64,000 nt of DNA. Origin: Anastatus disparis. Taxonomy: Eukaryota; Arthropoda; Insecta; Hymenoptera; Eupelmidae. Made by a program: the position numbers and the translations under genes. Positions 45,772 to 57,373 of the stretch are shown here, piece by piece. Numbering within the stretch: position 1 is the stretch's first letter; each line of letters begins with the position of its first letter. Below the pieces are notes generated by a model. That model had not been told where the DNA came from, did no database searches, and saw only the letters and a list, made by a program, of their open reading frames with translations. Where the stretch lies: positions 8,270,001-8,334,000 of the forward strand of contig JAFFSR010000249.1 in assembly GCA_017163975.1 (NCBI GenBank), read 5' to 3'.

Positions 45772-46111
45772 TACGATTTTTTCATATGCCGGGTGAGAAG
45801 TACGTCCAATTTATCCATCGTAATATTTCATTTTTGATGAAGAATTGTTAAAATAAAAATATTGCGATGAATCGCCTGCTTCGCTCGACCTAATATGATG
45901 TATCCTTCTTAGCCCCTCTTCCGCTGATGATAAATCATTAAAATAAACTACTAATATTTTACTCGTTTTATAACTTACTTCAATTTATCCCTTATTAAAA
46001 AAGTGGTGTGCCGCCATGTTTAAGCATCTAAAAATCTGATTGGTCGATATAGAATAGGAGCTGAAATTTAAATGCTAAGAGCTTTAGATTTTTAATATTA
46101 AAAAAAAAAAA

Positions 46112-46352
46112 AAAACTTTTTAATGTACCACGTTTTTATAATGAACCAAAAAGTATAAAATAATGTGTAATAAAATGAAAAATGAATAATGATTTGAAAT
46201 AAAAAAAAACGTGGGGCGCATGTTTATTATTATGTATTGTATGCGCCCCACGTTTTTTTTTATTTCAAATCATTATTCATTTTTCATTTTATTACACATT
46301 ATTTTATACTTTTTGGTTCATTATAAAACGTGGTACATTAAAAAGTTTTTTT
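46112..46352. repeat. Near-perfect long hairpin
   Basis: Two ~110-bp arms are inverted copies with about one indel, separated by a 19-nt loop at 46222-46240. The innermost pair is 'cgtggggcgcat' / 'atgcgccccacg'. A degraded third copy of part of the arm follows at 46355-46445. Confidence 0.8.
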
Positions 46353-46738
46353 TTTATTTTTAATATTATTTTATACTTTTTAGTTCAATTAAAAAACGTG
46401 GTAGATTGAAAATTTTTTCATTTAAATATTATCTTATACATTTTGGTATTATTATTATTATTAATAATATTATTTATCGTGTTGTCCAACAGTGCATATT
46501 ATATAGCATATATATTGTTGTCAAGGGACTAAAACGTGTTTCATCTATTTTTTTAGAGAACACGTAATCACATGGTGAGTTTCCCGCCATTTTGACGATA
46601 ATGACGCCATTAGAAATTCAACCAAGATTTATTGTTTTATGCATTGTTAGACCATAAAATGAATAAAATACAGTCTCAAATTTTATATGTACAATACAAA
46701 ATGCTGTAATTTATGTCTAATTGCAATATGAGAAGTTA

Positions 46739-47200
46739 AAGAATTTTAAAAATTTTCGAAGATGGTTAGACACTAATGTTAAAAGTATATCTATATATAA
46801 AATCTTCAAAATTTCAATTTTTCCAATATCTCCGTATATAATTGTATTAATATATTTTTCGGTGGAAATATATATTTAATTATATTATCCAACAATGCAT
46901 GCAAAAATATAATATTGAATATATTAATATATTAATATATTTGATATATTAATATATTAATATATTTGATATATTAATATATTAATATATTACTATATTA
47001 ATATATTACTACATTTGATATATTAATATATTAATATATTAATATATTAATATATCAAAAGAAGATTTTTAAAATTTTCGAAGATGTTTAGACACTAATG
47101 TTAAAAGTGTATCTATATATAAAATCTTCAAATCTTCAATTTTGCCAACATCTCCGTATATGATTGAATATATTAATATATTGTTCGGTAGATATATATA
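46739..47200. repeat. Paired repeat flanking an ATATATTAAT satellite
   Basis: A ~130-bp unit ('ttcgaagatg', 'tagacactaatgttaaaag', 'atctccgtatat') occurs at 46745-46875 and again at 47065-47195 in the same orientation. Between them (46915-47060) is a satellite of 'atatattaat' units. Confidence 0.75.
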
Positions 47201-47308
47201 TTTTTTTTATAATATTGCATTGTCATCCAGTTCCGAGCTATATTTAAAATTTCAAGTCTCTAGCTCATCAGGAAGTTAGTTTACAATCGGTTGCAAAATT
47301 CGTACCGA

Positions 47309-47310
<2 letters not shown>

Positions 47311-47355
<45 letters not shown>
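47311..47355. repeat. (GACA)n microsatellite
   Basis: Eleven or so ACAG/GACA units, followed by 'ccaaagcgagttaataaaaa' and a short 'agtaat' array. This context is common at the tails of insect retroposons. Confidence 0.8.
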
Positions 47356-47786
47356 CCAAAGCGAGTTAATAAAAACGTAGTAATAGTAATAGTAATAGTA
47401 AAAAACGTAGTAAAATAGATACAAATTAATTTCTAAGCATTGTTTTTAGATGTAACACGTATAGATATAACAGAAGTAACTTAATTAAAATAGAATAAGA
47501 ATATTTTATTTAACTAAGCAATATTATTTATGTATATAAGCAATATATAGTTTAATGATGAAGAATATAACTATGGGCACAAGCAAGGTGATCTTTTGTT
47601 TAAAAATTCCAGTAAAATTATAAAGACATCCAATAATATAACGATTCAGATAAGTAATTTATTCCTTTATTGTATAAGAATTGCTTAATGCAGATACAAT
47701 ATGTATATATTAATTATTCTTCATTTAAAAATAAGTATAGTAATAGCAATGAATGAAGAATTGAGATTGTGAAAGTTTTATTATTC

Positions 47787-47799
47787 TATATTTCTATTA
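47787..47799 (+). repeat. LINE target-site duplication, left copy
   Basis: TATATTTCTATTA, identical to 53267-53279. It sits directly outside the (TTA)n tail of the LINE. Confidence 0.88.
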
Positions 47800-47957
47800 T
47801 TATTATAATTATTATTATTAAGGATATCGGATAGGCAGTTCTGTGAGAATAGAACCACCTAATGCTGCCTAGGCCAAAGGCTCTTTGTAACCCCATAGTT
47901 TAGTCCCACCAACAACCCTTCACCATAACCTTATGGATGGGTTCCGGGCATGTGCGG

Positions 47958-50190
47958 TTAGACATAGTTAGATACGCAATGTTTCGTGATCTCTTTATAT
48001 AAAGAAATCACATTATTTAAAGGGAGTACCTTGATTTTGTTAATGTCAGGGTACTCCATTCCTATGTGTTTCATTCTAGTTGTCACTAGTTCCTCACACT
48101 CACAGAGGATGTGCTGAGCCGTCTCCAAGGCGGCCCCGCACCATCTGCATGCAGGAGAACCAGCTACTTTCATGTTGTACATGCGGTAATTTAATTTACC
48201 GTGCCCTGTCGCTATTTGTGCGACTATGTTTATATCTTCTCTGTTTAGGTTCAGACCCTGTGCCAACCACGCATGATTGGGATCGTTACCAAGCAGAGCT
48301 TTAGCTTGGTTGCAACCTGGTGTATTTCTCCAGGTTGTCCTATGTTGTGTCTCTCGCCATTGACACATTCTTTATTTAATTTGGCTCATCTGAATTCCCA
48401 AAGCAGGCTCAGGGCCAATTAGTGGTGTTTTTGCAGACAATTTTACTAGGTCGTCTGCTACCCTGTTGCCTTTGATTCCTACGTGACTGGGAACCCAGCA
48501 AAGTTTGAGTTTCCTGCATCTTTCTCCTAACGTATTTAGTGAGTTGATGCATTCCTCTACTAGACTAGACTTAGTTTTGTAACTTTTTAAGGCCACGAGA
48601 GCCCCTTTGCTATCTGAACAGATGTTCACTATATCTTGGTTGTTCGCATCCAGTGCCATCTGAGCAGAGATCAGTATAGCCACAAGTTCTGCCTGAAAAA
48701 TTGAAGCCTGCTTGCCTAGCGGTACTATAGTCCCCTTCCCAAGCCTCCTTCGATAGATGCCTGCTCCAGTACCCGTTCTGGACTTTGATCCGTCCGTGTA
48801 CCAGATGTCGCCTGAGTTCAGTATTCTATCATTACCTTTTTCTGACAGCCTGTCTTTTTTGGTTGGGAAAATCACCTCGAATTTATTGTCGAAGTGATAT
48901 TTCGTCACCATCAGATCTGACCTCATCTTTAATAATACATCTTGTTTAAGGCAAGGAGGGTTAGTGTGTTCACCTCTCCCTGTCCACATATTGAGAGCGA
49001 TCAATCTGCATGCAGAGCTTGTAGCAGCCTCTTGTACATACAGTTGTAAGGGTGCTACTCCCATCAAGAATCCCAGGGCTTTTATGGGAGTAGTCCTCAT
49101 TGCCCCTGTCATGGCTCTCAGGACAAGTCCCGTTAGCCTATCTAGGAGCTTCGCTGTTGTTGTTTGGCTGGTGCGTTTCCACCATACCACTGCTGCATAG
49201 GTTAGTCTAGGAATGAGAATCGTCCTAAACATCCACAGGATGGTTGAGGGTTTAAGCCCCCAATTCCTTCCAATAGTTCTCCTGCTAAGCCAAAACATAT
49301 TGGTGAGCTTCCTGCAGCGCTCTTCTACCTGGGATTTCCAGTGTAGCTTGCTGTCCAGTATCACCCCCAAGTATTTGGCTTCGGATTTTGGCGTTAATAC
49401 TTGGCCTCCTAGCTTTAAGGTTTTGTGTAGTTTCCACTTGTACCTCCTCGTGAAGACCACCACCTCTGTTTTGCTAGGGTTGATAGACAGTTTGTTGGTT
49501 TTGCACCAGTTCCAAAGTCTGTCCAGTGCTGCCTGTAATACATCTGCTAGCGGTTCAAGGAAACGCCCTCTCACCACTATCATTATATCATCGGCATATT
49601 CAATGACATGGCATCCGGTTTCTTTAACACAGGTTAAGGCACCTCCTGCCACCAAGTTCCATTTTAAGGGGGAGATCACACCACCCTGAGGGCAGCCATT
49701 TGCGACTGTACCTCTGACCGGTGATCATGTCCGGCACTCCTTTATTCTCGGCTGCTTTGCAAATAGCCTCTGTCGGGGTGTTGTTGAAAGCCCCCTCTAC
49801 ATTCAGGAGGGCTCCTATGGCGAATCCTTCTGTTTCTATTTCTTCCTCGATTAATGACACTGCTTCACGCAGTGCCGTTTCGGTAGATTTGCCTTCTGTG
49901 TAGGCGTGTTGTTCTGGTGATAGCGGATTCTGCGTGAGAACCGTCTCCTTGATGTCTCTGTCAGTGAGCCTCTCTATCGACTTGAGCAAAAAGGACATTA
50001 GACAAATCGGTCTGAAGTCCTTTGCCGTGGAGTAGCTGCTTTTTCCTGGTTTAGAAATGAAAACTACTCTTGAATTCCTGCAGTTTTCGGGTGTATAGCC
50101 CAGCAACAAACAGGCTTTCGTCAGTCTCACGGAAGGACCGAGAATAACCTCCGTGCCTTGCTGAAGCAGGACCGGGTACACCCCGTCCAC
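47958..50190 (-). pseudogene. LINE ORF2, reverse transcriptase and RNase H part
   Basis: Minus strand. The first reverse transcriptase blocks are at 50190-49735 (FKSPGVDGVYP just upstream, VVFISKPGKSSYSTAKDFRP, LSPEQHAYTEGKSTETAL, GAFNNTP). An internal deletion with a frame change near 49690-49720 joins VPDMITG to GTVANGCPQGGVISP, losing roughly forty residues of the palm. Then come IEYADDIMIVV (catalytic YADD), the thumb, and RNase H YTDGSKSRTGTGAGI... FQAELVAIL... NICSDSKGAL... LCWVPSHVGIKGN (48860-48430). An in-frame TAA at 48369-48371 is followed by a C-terminal CRWCGAALETAQHILCEC cysteine/histidine motif. Confidence 0.85.
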
Positions 50191-51576
50191 CCCGGGAGAC
50201 TTAAACGGCCCAATAAAAAACCAGGACCACCTGACACGGTCTGAGGAAACAATCCCGGCCGCAAGCTACACCCTAGCTGACTTGTCAGCGGGTCCACTGC
50301 GACCAGGACCCCAATTCACCCTTGAAGGGTTATCAGGTTGATCACTCATCCCACCTTCCAAGTTGATAAATCCCGGAAAGTGCGTCCTCATCAGGCAGCC
50401 CAAAGTCTCTCCGTCCGTCACTGAGTAACCACCCTCTGGAAGCCTAATGGCACCTAACCATGCCTTCGGATTCCGTGCAAACAGTTTGTCCAGTCGAGAT
50501 GCCTCCGGACCTTGTTCCACTTCCAAACAGAACTTCCTCCATCCTTCTGTGTGGGCCCTTCTGACTTCCCTTCTGTATTCTTTCTGTTTATCCCTCCACT
50601 TCTGCCAAGATAACTCCGCTTTGGATTTCTTGGCCTTTTTGAACAATCTTTTGACTGTCTCCTTAAGAGTTTTCAGTTTGTGATTCCACCATGGAGACTC
50701 ATACTTTGTCCTTGCTTTCTTGAAAGGACAGCTCTTAGAGAATGCCGAGATGATAGACTGTTGGAGCATTTCCGCCGCCCCTTCTATCTCTTCCCTATTC
50801 CCAATATTTTTAGGGAATTCTCTCATTGCTATTGAGAGTTCCTTTTTGTATGTACCCTAGTCCGTATTCCTTGGGTTCCTAATCCATTTGACCTCCTGAA
50901 ACAGAAAACAAATATTAAACGTGATCTGTGCATGATCAGAGAGCGTCGGTTCCTCTGACACTCTCCAATCCTGCACAGCATGAATAAAGTTTTGTGAACA
51001 CAGTGCTAGATCGATTACCTCTCTTCTCTTCATATTAAAGATGGTAGGTTCCGAACTCCTATTGAGAATATCTAGTTCAGTGGTGGCTAAGTACTCGAGT
51101 AGGGCCGATCCTCTAGCATTCGTGTCCGTGCTGCCCCACACCGTATGGTGCGCATTGGCATCACATTCCAAAACCAGAGGGAGCTCTCTGTCGCCACAAT
51201 AGTCAACCAACTTAATTACCTCTTTTGTAGGAATTTCTTCCTCATAGGGGAGATAGACTGAAGCTAGTACTACCTCTTTTGAAACACCTCTTATGGAGAG
51301 TTTTACCTTAGTAGCCACTACATCTCAAGTAATGACTGCCATAAGTGGCGTGTTTTCCAGACCTTTGATCCAGATACACGCTCTGAGTTTGGCTGCTGTT
51401 GGATCTTTGACAATTTTGCCACCTCTTCCAAGTCCTTTGATAGAGCCTTTGACGGTCCATGGTTCTTGTATCAATGATACATATGTGTGCACCGCAGACT
51501 GACTCCTCGCAAGAAGAGCTGAGGAGTCTTTACAGTGGTGCAAGTTAATCTGAGTAATTTTAAGGATCCCCTCCAT
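50191..51576 (-). pseudogene. LINE ORF2, apurinic-type endonuclease part
   Basis: Starts MEGILKITQINLHHCKDSSA. It continues with SLIQEPWTVKGSIKGLG, LECDANAHHTVWGSTDTNARG (Asp/His catalytic area) and SDHAQITF, the conserved end of the fold. In-frame stops are a TGA at 51325-51327 (probably from CGA), a TAG at 50857-50859 (probably from TGG) and a TAG at 50266-50268. The ~200-residue linker to reverse transcriptase is rich in K/R (50826-50290). The frame is otherwise constant, which indicates death by point mutations. Confidence 0.85.
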
Positions 51577-51619
51577 TTGGAAGTTCCCCTATTGGATACT
51601 TGATGCTTCCACGGTCTTG

Positions 51620-52699
51620 ACAGAGTATCTAACTTCAACTCTGCCCATACCATAGTAAGCTTTGTTGTCTGATGAACTCAGACTTGATAGACGATTCGGG
51701 AATGCCGACTATAAGCATCATTCCCTCCTCGTCTAACTTACCTTCCGACTGCTCCGTTTACCCTTGGTCCGGTTGCGTCTTCTGCTGGTCCTTTGGTTCT
51801 GCTGGACCCTGTTGTTGTTGCAGTTTGCTTAGCTTCTGGGATTCCGAGACCGCGTACAGCCTTCAGCCATCCATCTCGAGTGACGGATTGAGCCTCCCCA
51901 GCCTCTTCAGCGCCACTTCCGGTTCTACCTTTGTAGGTAGCCGAATCGTGGCCCTAATCAGATGCTGGAGGAGCTCAATCCCCCCTACTCTGAGGATGGA
52001 AGCACCTGGCGGACTCTTCTCACCCATCTGCCGCACAAACCACTCCCTGCTGAATCGGTCCGCTGGCACGACGACCATTGCACCGTTCTTTACCATAGCG
52101 TCTTCGAACCTTGGCAGTTGTTTATTCTCTATTTGGTCAACGCGCTCCTCAATCTCCTTGCGAAGATTCGTCAGATCACTTGACAAGAAGCATTTATCCG
52201 GATACTCCACCGGAACCACCACTACCGTGAGTGGGTTTGTCCTTTGTGCAACTGACAGGGTGCCTTCTCGAGGTCCAACGTTGTTTCTTTTAGGGAGTCT
52301 TTGCCCCTCCGGTGGAGTATCGCTTGATGTTTTCGGTGTTTTGACTCTTTTGATATGAGAGGGGGTCAAGGGCAAAGAGGAGGAGGGCGTGCCTTCTTGA
52401 CGTTTTTTCCTCCTCTTCTAGTTCCCCATTCTTTTTGTTTTGTTGACAGTTCCCCTTTCCAGGTTCACCAGCATAGTTCCGGTTCATCTTTCCAGGTTCA
52501 CCGGCGTAGTTCTGGTTCCCCCTTCTAGGTTCACCGGCGTGTTATGGGTTCCCTTTTCCAGGTTCACCGACGTATTGGCAGGCACTGGTTGCGCTTCTGG
52601 TTGGGCCACCAGCTCGTGTTGAGCGGTTCTCCTTCCTTTCACACTACCAGGTTGCGTAAGGTTTTGGTTATTGTTTTGAACATCCACTTTGAGTCCCAC
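51620..52699 (-). pseudogene. LINE ORF1
   Basis: A probable start is MGLKVDVQNNNQNLTQPGSV (52699). Four ~36-bp tandem units (52455-52585) encode TPVNLERGT-type repeats. A frame change leads to MPLTPSHIKRVKTPKTSSDT... LRKEIEERVDQIENKQLPRF, probably a short coiled coil, and a region SREWFVRQ... LRVGGIELLQHLIRATIRLP... LKRLGRLNPSLEMDG. The latter resembles the RNA-binding-like domain in many insect LINE ORF1 proteins (DUF4780 type, from memory). A TAG at 51863-51865 breaks it. No zinc knuckle seen. Confidence 0.65.
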
Positions 52700-53266
52700 A
52701 AGTAGCTAGGGAAAGGTTGGTCCACCTTCACAGAGCCCTGCATGCAGAGGTAAGGCATTAATACTTGTAGAGGTCGCACGGTATCTACGAGGCACCGTTT
52801 GAGACCCACTGTGACCCCTGGGCCACGAACAACATCGGCACGGTACGCATTACACCTTCAGTCAGGGGGTGATGTAATTTATTAACGCCCGATATCTCCC
52901 CACCACCAGAGAGAGTCGGGGTGTTGTTTCTTAGTCACCTCGGGCTGCTGAGCCATCCTAGATTCAGCTAGGCGAACCCTCGGGTTGACGATGCCAAGCC
53001 GGATTTGCCGCGCCCCCAGCACCCGTACCCCAGGCGCCCCGCGGCTCTTAACCGCCAGGACCCCCAGAAGCCGCCAGCGCCAGCAGCACAAGCGCTTCGC
53101 ACCCCACGTCCCCAGAGCCTGCCCAGCAGGATGAGACGGAAGCAGGGAGGCACCGACCCAACATCCCCCGCACGAGAAGATCTTAGGCTCCCAAGCCTCC
53201 AAGGCTAAGCTTCCCCGCCGTCGTCTTACGAGGTACCCTACAAGGTCCTACAACCCCTAGAGGAAG
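52700..53266 (-). promoter_or_regulatory. LINE 5' UTR / internal promoter region, GC-rich
   Basis: This is markedly GC-rich (53000-53220) compared with all surroundings, with no recognised protein. It begins at the 5' end 'cctctaggggttgtaggacc' (minus strand, 53265 downward). LINEs use internal promoters, so transcription signals are expected here; none is diagnosed. Confidence 0.5.
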
Positions 53267-53279
53267 TATATTTCTATTA
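53267..53279 (+). repeat. LINE target-site duplication, right copy
   Basis: Exact copy of 47787-47799 abutting the LINE 5' end. Confidence 0.88.
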
Positions 53280-53419
53280 CTTAGATTAAAAATCATCAAA
53301 GTAGCCAAAAAAGTGATATATTTAAGTAATATTTTAAGGATACATTTATTTATATTGTATATTTGCAGATTTGAATAGAAAAATAAGGTTAGAATAAATC
53401 AAGATCACAATTTACTGAT

Positions 53420-54165
53420 AACAATGGATGATACAGTTGACCAACAAATTATATGTCTATCTTTAATGAAAATTTGAAGAATTTACTTATACGAGTGAGC
53501 TATTTCATAATATACAATACTATTAAGTTAGACTTATCATATTGAATATTAATACATAAATAAATATAAGTATAAACATAATGTGTGTTTCCATGAATAT
53601 AGTTAGAAAATAATTAACACTCTGATAAAATTATGATTACAGTAGATAGCTTGGTTATAGATTAACATATAAAATTTGTATTACAGTTGACGAACAAGCT
53701 GTATGTCTATTTTTAATGAAAATTTGAATAATTTACTTATATGAGTGTGCTATTTTATGATATACAATGAGTTGATATTTAATATAATGTATTTAACTGA
53801 ATAGTTCGCTTGTACGTGTGAGTTATTTTATTATATACATTACTATTTGATTAAATATTTCATATTAATATTAATACATGAAGTAAAATAATGGAAAAAC
53901 GATTTATGTTTTCAATGAATAAAGCTTAAAAATAATTAACATGCTGATAAAATTATAACCATAGTAAGCATCTATTTCATAGAGTTGTATATAAAATTTG
54001 TATTACAGTTAACAAACAAGCCGTATGACTATATTTTCAATAAAAATTTGAATATTTACTAATATAGGTGCGCTATTTATTAATATACAATAAATTATCG
54101 TTTAATATAATATATTGAACTGAATAGTTTACTTATACATGTGGGTTATTTTATAATGTACAGAC
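53420..54165. repeat. Tandem repeat, ~250-320 bp unit, three copies
   Basis: Copies begin near 53431, 53682 and 54003. Each starts 'acagttga(c)(c/g)aacaa' and contains 'atgaaaatttgaa', 'tttacttata' and 'aattaaca(c/t)(t/g)ctgataaaa'. The last is truncated. It is non-coding; 54165-54520 is AT-rich without features. Confidence 0.7.
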
Positions 54166-54519
54166 ATAAGCTGAAATGACTTGGGTGCTTATGCACTTTC
54201 TACTCAACTGTAGTTACTTAAGGTATCAGGCCTGAGTTTCAGCCTGAAAAAAAATCAGATTTTAATGTAATGATAATTTGTTATTATTATATTAACTAGT
54301 AAAACTTCTTTTTACCTTAAATATACATTAAATGATAAAGTTTGATCCATGAATAATTTTAAAAAACCTTATCTGAAAATCCTTTTGATTAATTAAAGAC
54401 TTGATTTTGTTTATTCAATAACACTATTCAAACTAAAGTAATGTTGCATCTGTATCGTGTCTTTAGATTTATGAGTTATAAATATATTATTATACACTTT
54501 TGTTTTCTCATAGAAAAAG

Positions 54520-55220
54520 CATTGAATCAATAAAAAAAATTTTTTCAATTTTTTTATTAATTTGTACATATTTAGACTCAGGAGTCGAAAAAAGTGGTTT
54601 GCAAATAATTTACCTGCAAATTTTAGAACAAATCTATCGAGTACTCTACGTAAAATAAAAATAAATAAGAGAAGAAGAATCGAAATTTTTTTTCAAATCT
54701 TTAAAATTCTTTAGAATCGTAACCGCACTAAGATAATTAGTTTTCCAAAACTTGTTTTCTTCGGACTACAGCGAATTGATTGTATACAAATTTTGAAGAA
54801 AATTTATCAAATGGTTTGCGCAAAATAGAAAATAAATAAAATATGAAAATTTTTTTGAAAATTTCTATCTTACTCTAAAATTAAAACTGCGCTGAGAAAA
54901 TTTGTTTTTAAATGCTTGTTTTGTTCAGACAGTAGCAAATAATTTGCATACGAATTTTGGAGGAAATCCATCGAATAGTTTTCGTAAGACAAAAGAAAAA
55001 TGAAAATTTTTTTGAAAATTTTTTAAATGCTCTAAAATTAAAACTGTGCTAAAAAATCAGTTCTCAAAAGTTTTCTTCTTTTGGCAATCGCAAACAATTA
55101 CCATGCAAATTTTTAAGCAAATTCATCGTATAGTTTCCGTAAAATACAAAAAAATGAAAAATCAAAAAAAAATTTTTTTTTTTAATCGCTCTAAAAGAAA
55201 GCATTGCACCAAAGTACTTA
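54520..55220. repeat. Dispersed ~185-bp-unit repeat family, copy with inverted core
   Basis: The outer parts ('tctcatagaaaaagcattg', 'agaaagcattgcaccaaagt') read in the plus sense of the family. The inner units ('aaatctatcgagtac', 'aaatttatcaaatgg') read in the opposite sense. A simple internal inversion explains this. Confidence 0.6.
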
Positions 55221-56086
55221 GCAGCGTTTTTGTAAATGCTTCAGTTCAAAGAAATATGATAGATATATTTATTATTACCTATAATGCGGTTATGAAGTAG
55301 CTAAGTGAAGTCATTTATCAAATAGTCATCAAATATATAACAATGAAAAAGATGCTTTTGTAATTTTAAATAGTGAGAAATTTTTAAACACTTATTACCA
55401 ATAATAGTATCTAAAAATTTATTTTACTGTAATGTTTAATTAGCTATCTAAACTAAAAATGTAAAGCACATAATAGTTTGTAAAAATAATTTCATGAAGG
55501 AGTTGAAACGAAATTTAATATAAGAGTAAAAAATAAAATAATGTTTTTTTTTTGTGAAAAACTTTTTGATCTTTTATTGCAAAATTTATAGAATTTTCAT
55601 ACATTATTTTAAAATTTGGAAATTGATAGTGATGAAAATTAATGATGAATCAGATGAAATGTTTCTTCCAGAGTATTTAAACTCTCTTAATCCTTCCAGT
55701 AAATTACGTTTGAGAGAAAATTTTATTGTAATGCTTATAAGAAATTGAAGGTTCCAGTAATAGTGCGAGATTGCAAATTTTAGAATTTTCTAATCATTTA
55801 TTAAAATGTAAAATTTAATAAGTAAGGCAAAAGATTAATTAAGATAATCTACTGTGATTTTTCCAAACCGTAGTAGATTATATTGTGAAAATTAATATTC
55901 TTTTTAAAATTGTTTCTGATGACTTTTTTTGTAGGTGCAAAATTCAAATTTCTAGAGACGGTTGAAAATTTTGTCTTGAGATATTTCGAAAACTAAGATA
56001 GACGATACTTTGGAAAGAATATATAATATTTATTTATGCACCAAAAGTATGTAAAAAATTTTTCAGATTTTTAAAAGTGGCGGAAC
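55221..56086. other. No gene recognised
   Basis: AT-rich. A 64-codon frame at 55554-55748 with SDEMFLPEYLNSLNPSSKLR has no recognisable domain and no splice context, so it is not called. Confidence 0.4.
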
Positions 56087-57148
56087 AACGTCAAAAAGCA
56101 AAAAAACGGTTTTTTTGCGTAATTTTGCTTATACACGGCCTAACCCTCGTATCTTACGCTTTCGTTTGCAATATTTTTAAGTTAAATTTTATTTTCGGTG
56201 ACACTCTAGGTTGTAACATATCGAGAATAAATCGGAATTTTCCATTTTTCACGTTAAAGTGCTCCCAGAGACCTTAAAAACCCGTTATACTAATAAAAAT
56301 CCGTATAAATGTCCCACCAGGTGAAACTTGTATCATACTCCATAAAACTATGCATATATTCTTCTACAGTGTATATAAATATATATAATTCGATACTATA
56401 AACAGGAATACACACATATACTAAATGTATTGTTTTTGGTTATTACTCAAACACCACCTAACGGGAGCAATCATCCTAATTCTTACTAGTACTCCCAAAC
56501 TCATGTGCACTGCATTTCTATTTACAGAAACAGATAGTAAATATGGGGTGAATCAGCTGGTAGCTGCACAAATTTAGTTTGGAATAAGTTTTAATTGAAA
56601 TAATACTTATATCAGATATTATTTTATTGCTATCGTTTAAATATACTTGTTATCTTTAAAGTGCACGACATGGTAATTCAGAGTGCCCTTCCAGGGTGCG
56701 ATCAGCAAAATGTTTACATCCATCGTGCTAAGGTTTTACTCAACAGTATTATAAAGTAAATACTTTATAATTTTAAAAAATTAATTGATATTATCAATTT
56801 TATATACTTTAATTATTTAAATTATTTTTGGTTTTGGAATTAATGAAATTTGATTATTTGTATGCTATTTGAAAGATGGAAATTTCACCCTGTTTGTAGA
56901 ATTTCAGAAAGTATATATTATTATATCGAATCATGCATAATAAGTAGGTACTATGAGAATTGAGTACAACTTGAAACTTGAGTATCGTTACTTGAGTATC
57001 AGCTGTGTTTGCACCTACAGAAAAAGTTTTACTTTTTATTTTTATTGTTACGCCCAAATATGTATTTTTAATGTATTGTTGATGTATTTAGAAATTTTTA
57101 ATCATTAAGAAACTATTATCAGTTGTTATTAAATTGTATGATTTAGCA

Positions 57149-57187
57149 CCCGAAGAGGCCACTCTAAAAAATAGAGGCGAAATGTCG
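57149..57187 (+). ncRNA. Conserved CCGAAGAGGCC...GGCGAAATGTC stem-loop
   Basis: CCCGAAGAGGCC, a CTCTA/TAGAG stem with an A-rich loop, then GGCGAAATGTCG. The order GAAGA, stem, GAAA, GTC is that of a hammerhead-ribozyme core, except that the first box reads CCGAAGA rather than CTGAAGA. Similar strings are known to me from retroelement tails in animals. Activity is unproven and perhaps unlikely. Confidence 0.3.
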
Positions 57188-57241
57188 TTTTTCTCTTATA
57201 GAAATAAAGAAAAGTTGAAAAAGCTACTGCTTTTAGTTTAT

Positions 57242-57373
57242 TCAGTTCCTTAAAACAATAATTATATTATCAAACGTTTGCCCATGTGATTTATTAATCA
57301 TCATAGCAAAAGATAATTCACATGGACATTGCGTTCTTTTAGGATGATTGCTCCCGTTAGGTGGTGTTTGAGT
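57242..57373 (-). pseudogene. PIF1/Helitron-type helicase C-terminal fragment
   Basis: A short open minus-strand frame reads PKRTQCPCELSFAMMINKSH, then GQTFDNIIIV, before a stop. The pattern 'FAM.INKS.GQTF' is the conserved motif VI region of PIF1-family helicases, including Helitron Rep/Hel proteins. Only about 40 residues remain; no other helicase motif was found nearby. The fragment overlaps the inner edge of the right inverted arm. A Helitron remnant is the likeliest source. Confidence 0.6.

Larger units (their letters stand above)
47800..53266 (-). mobile_element. I/LOA-like non-LTR retrotransposon (LINE), 5.47 kb
   Basis: It runs right to left: a GC-rich 5' region (53266-52700), ORF1 (about 52699-51620), ORF2 with endonuclease, reverse transcriptase and RNase H (51576-47958), then a 3' UTR ending in (TAA)n. 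It is bounded by an exact 13-bp duplication, so both ends are original. The presence of RNase H after reverse transcriptase places it with I, LOA or related clades. The copy is dead (see parts). Confidence 0.9.

Noticed and set aside
47311..47355. CRISPR-like array
   Set aside because: A plain four-base microsatellite with no spacers.
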